DNA from: Clostridia bacterium
GTDB taxonomy: Bacteria > Bacillota > Clostridia > Oscillospirales > Acutalibacteraceae
Direction of reading: 5' to 3'
Length of the DNA: 64,000 nucleotides
NCBI GenBank assembly: GCA_017414965.1
Contig: JAFQJL010000020.1
Location: 62,001 to 126,000 of the forward strand
Position numbers and translations under genes: made by a program. How positions within the stretch are numbered: position 1 is the first letter of the stretch; each line of letters begins with the position of its first letter. The notes under the pieces were generated by a model. It searched no databases and was not told the DNA's origin. It saw nothing but the letters and a program-made list of their open reading frames with translations. Positions 60,625 to 64,000 of this stretch are shown piece after piece.

Positions 60625-63045
60625 TTACGAACGATCCCGACACGGTCGGCGTGCGGATTCCACGATCGGCGGTACGATCGGCTCTGCCGCATCGGCGATC
60701 ACATCGACCGCCACATCCGGTTGCCGCGTCAGCGCCAACGCCAACACTTCCTCATACCGCGCCACCGGCGCAAACTTCAAGCCGGCTTTAACCGCCGCAT
60801 CCACTTCTTCCAGATCGGGAACGTTCTCCCCCGGAATAATCACCGTTTTGATCCGATGTGTATACGCGGCCATCGATTTTTCACGCAGACCGCCGATCGG
60901 CAGTACGCGACCGCGCAGCGAGATCTCACCGGTCATCGCCACGTCGCTTCGCACCGGAATGCCGGTAAGCGCCGAAATCAGCGCCGTCGTCATCGCAATG
61001 CCGGCGGACGGACCGTCCTTCGGCACCGCCCCTTCGGGTGCGTGGATGTGGATATCCTTCGTCTTGTAGAAATCGCGCTCGATCTGCCATTCGCGCGCGT
61101 GCGCGCGGGCATAGCTGATCGCAATGCGCGCGGATTCTTTCATCACGTCGCCGAGCGAGCCGGTCAGTTCGATCTTGCCGGTGCCGTCTAAAATCGCCAC
61201 CTCAATGGGTAGCATTTCGCCGCCGGCACTCGTCCAAGCAAGCCCGTTGACCACGCCGATCTCATCCTGATGCGACAACGCATCCGGCTTAAACTTCCGC
61301 GTACCCAAAAATTCTTCCGCAGACGAAACGGTCACGCGCTTGGCTTTGCCTTCAACAATGCGGCACGCCGCCTTGCGACAGATGCGCCCGATCTCGCGTT
61401 CCAACTGACGGACACCGGCTTCGCGGGTGTAGCCGTCGATGATCTCGCGAATAACCTCGTCGGAAAACCGAATCTGCGCGCTCTTTAAGCCGTTGGCTTT
61501 GATCTGCTTGCCGATGAGGTGTTCCTTGGCGATATGCCATTTCTCCTCAGCGGTATAGCTGCCCAGCTTGATGACGTCCATACGGTCGTACAACGGCGCC
61601 GGAATAGCTGACGCATCGTTGGCGGTCGTGATAAACAACACGTCCGACAGATCATACGGCATATCCACGTACCGATCCACAAACGCGACGTTCTGCTCGC
61701 TATCCAGCACCTCCAACAGCGCCGATGCCGGATCGCCGTTATAGTCGTGCGAGAGCTTGTCGATCTCATCCAACAGGATCAACGGATTTTTGACCTTTGC
61801 GCGCTTCATCGCCATCATAATGCGACCCATCATCGCGCCGATATACGTCCGCCGATGACCGCGAATCTCCGATTCGTCGCGCACGCCGCCGAGCGATACG
61901 CGCACATACGGGCGACCGGTGGTCTCCGCAATCGACCGTGCAATCGAGGTCTTACCCACACCGGGCGGCCCGACCAAGCACAGAATCTGGCCTTTCACGT
62001 TCGGGTCTAACTGCCGCACGGCCAGCGCTTCCAGCACGCGTTCCTTGACCTTTTGCATACCGTAGTGATCGCGATCCAGCACTTTCCGCGCCTTCTCAAG
62101 CTGAATGTTTTCCTTGCAACGATCGTTCCACGGCAGCTGCAGGCAAGTATCCAAATACAAATGGATCACCGTTGCTTCGTGCGAGTTATCCGGCATCCGT
62201 TCCAGTTTGCGGCATTCCTCCAGAAGCGTCTTTTTGACCTCGTCCGAAGCGTTCAATTTTTCAATCTTGGCGCGGTATTCCGCCGCCTCCTCAAACGGAT
62301 CCTCGGTGTTGCCGAGTTCCTCGTTGATGGCTTTCATCTGTTCGCGGAGGTAGTAGTCCTTTTGATTCTCGTCTACCTGCTCCTGCACACGACGGCTGAT
62401 GGTATTCTCAATCTCCATCACCGCTTGCTCGCGGCTGAGCAGTTCGAGCAAAAGTTTCGCACGACTGGAAACGGTGGTCAGCGCCAAAATGCGGTTTTTC
62501 TCTTCCAACTTAATGGGAAGCACCGAGGCGATATTGTCGATCAACTCCGCGCACGACATATCCTCGGTCAAATGTGCTTCGGTGTCCCGCGGCTGATGTT
62601 CAGCAAGCTGCTCATAGGCGTTATAGCGCGCCGTCAACTGACGCGACATCGCCAGTTCTTTCAGCTCATCCGCGAAATTTCGTTCGCGGCACTCGGTCAC
62701 CACCACATTGAAATACGGATTTTCCTCGATCACCGAAGTGACCATCGCGCGATACTGGCCTTCTACCAGCACACGCACGCCATCGCCCGGCAGTTTGAGT
62801 ATCTGGCGGACAACCGCCACCGTGCCGACCGGATACAACTGATCCAGCTCCGGCGACTCCTCCTCCGTATTCTGTTGCGAAACCAGAAACAACGTCTGGT
62901 TGCGGGACATCGCCGCCCGCAACGCCTCTAACGATTTCTTACGCCCGATATCCAAGTGGTAGATGACACCCGGAAAAACCGCAAGCCCCCGCAATGCAAG
63001 CAGGGGCATGCTGTTTCGACGTAAGGCTTTTGTAATGACACTCAT
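60625..63045 (-). CDS. lon: ATP-dependent protease La (Lon)
   Basis: The 806-residue protein (MSVITKALRRNSMPLLALRG) has the Lon N-terminal substrate domain (about 1-210), a coiled-coil connector, AAA domain with Walker A LVGPPGVGKTSIARSIA and Walker B ILLDEIDKLSHD, and a C-terminal peptidase with the Ser of PKDGPSAGIAMTTAL and a downstream Lys of the catalytic dyad. It is of LonA type, with the long N-domain, and acts in quality control. Its start has only a weak purine-rich site, and the stop lies next to the engB ribosome binding site. Confidence 0.97.
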   Translation of the reverse strand: MSVITKALRRNSMPLLALRGLAVFPGVIYHLDIGRKKSLEALRAAMSRNQTLFLVSQQNTEEESPELDQLYPVGTVAVVRQILKLPGDGVRVLVEGQYRAMVTSVIEENPYFNVVVTECRERNFADELKELAMSRQLTARYNAYEQLAEHQPRDTEAHLTEDMSCAELIDNIASVLPIKLEEKNRILALTTVSSRAKLLLELLSREQAVMEIENTISRRVQEQVDENQKDYYLREQMKAINEELGNTEDPFEEAAEYRAKIEKLNASDEVKKTLLEECRKLERMPDNSHEATVIHLYLDTCLQLPWNDRCKENIQLEKARKVLDRDHYGMQKVKERVLEALAVRQLDPNVKGQILCLVGPPGVGKTSIARSIAETTGRPYVRVSLGGVRDESEIRGHRRTYIGAMMGRIMMAMKRAKVKNPLILLDEIDKLSHDYNGDPASALLEVLDSEQNVAFVDRYVDMPYDLSDVLFITTANDASAIPAPLYDRMDVIKLGSYTAEEKWHIAKEHLIGKQIKANGLKSAQIRFSDEVIREIIDGYTREAGVRQLEREIGRICRKAACRIVEGKAKRVTVSSAEEFLGTRKFKPDALSHQDEIGVVNGLAWTSAGGEMLPIEVAILDGTGKIELTGSLGDVMKESARIAISYARAHAREWQIERDFYKTKDIHIHAPEGAVPKDGPSAGIAMTTALISALTGIPVRSDVAMTGEISLRGRVLPIGGLREKSMAAYTHRIKTVIIPGENVPDLEEVDAAVKAGLKFAPVARYEEVLALALTRQPDVAVDVIADAAEPIVPPIVESARRPCRDRS

Positions 63046-63073
63046 ACTTACATCAATTCCTCAAAATGTTGCA

Positions 63074-64000
<927 letters not shown>

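Overview
The window looks like a chromosome segment of a spore-forming, Gram-positive gut Firmicute, probably Clostridia in the Oscillospirales/Ruminococcaceae area. The evidence is a spoVM and sipL pair, RNase J instead of RNase E, a GdpP-RplI-DnaB cluster, a ClpX-Lon-EngB cluster, strong AGGAGG ribosome binding sites, TTGACA/TATAAT promoters, DUF1540 proteins and large secreted proteins built from carbohydrate-binding modules. No rRNA, tRNA, CRISPR array or insertion sequence was seen.

Layout. 0-2.2 kb: N-terminus of a leftward membrane protein, a 48-residue membrane peptide, a 28-residue SpoVM homologue and the SPOCS/LysM coat-morphogenesis protein SipL. 2.2-9.6 kb: an M-box magnesium riboswitch driving mgtE, a flavin reductase-like protein, an AI-2E/PerM-family membrane protein and a heterodimeric ABC exporter whose first subunit carries a one-base frameshift. 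9.7-17.3 kb: a uronate/plant-polysaccharide locus with GH2-like enzyme, tagaturonate reductase and altronate dehydratase on the minus strand, and a divergent alpha-L-rhamnosidase-like gene with a palindromic operator candidate. 17.3-27.9 kb: housekeeping genes (RecD2, ComF, MreB-like, tyrosine recombinase), a 0.7 kb non-coding stretch with a strong leftward promoter, a TVP38-family protein, a DUF1540 protein, a DNA glycosylase, a YdcF-like protein, an IspD/TarI cytidylyltransferase and a CDP-glycerol glycerophosphotransferase.

28-45.4 kb is the most distinctive part. It is a co-directional minus-strand locus read in this order: a 3020-residue surface protein (ten CBM4/9-like modules, a glycosidase-like barrel and a C-terminal membrane anchor), a sugar-binding lipoprotein, two sugar ABC permeases, a 1542-residue secreted CBM-repeat protein, and two tiny paralogous peptides sharing MKxYxAPE and DETDII. 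No transport ATPase is encoded here. The locus plausibly captures and trims a complex glycan on the cell surface and imports the product; the peptides are unexplained.

45.5-64 kb is core genome on both strands: ftsH (with the first zinc-ligand histidine replaced by proline and an EF-hand-like loop in its outer domain), hpt, dnaB, rplI, gdpP, an RNase J with a long basic N-terminal extension and a structured leader, rnhA, tgt, queA, asd-dapA-dapB, engB, lon and a 5'-incomplete clpX at the right edge.
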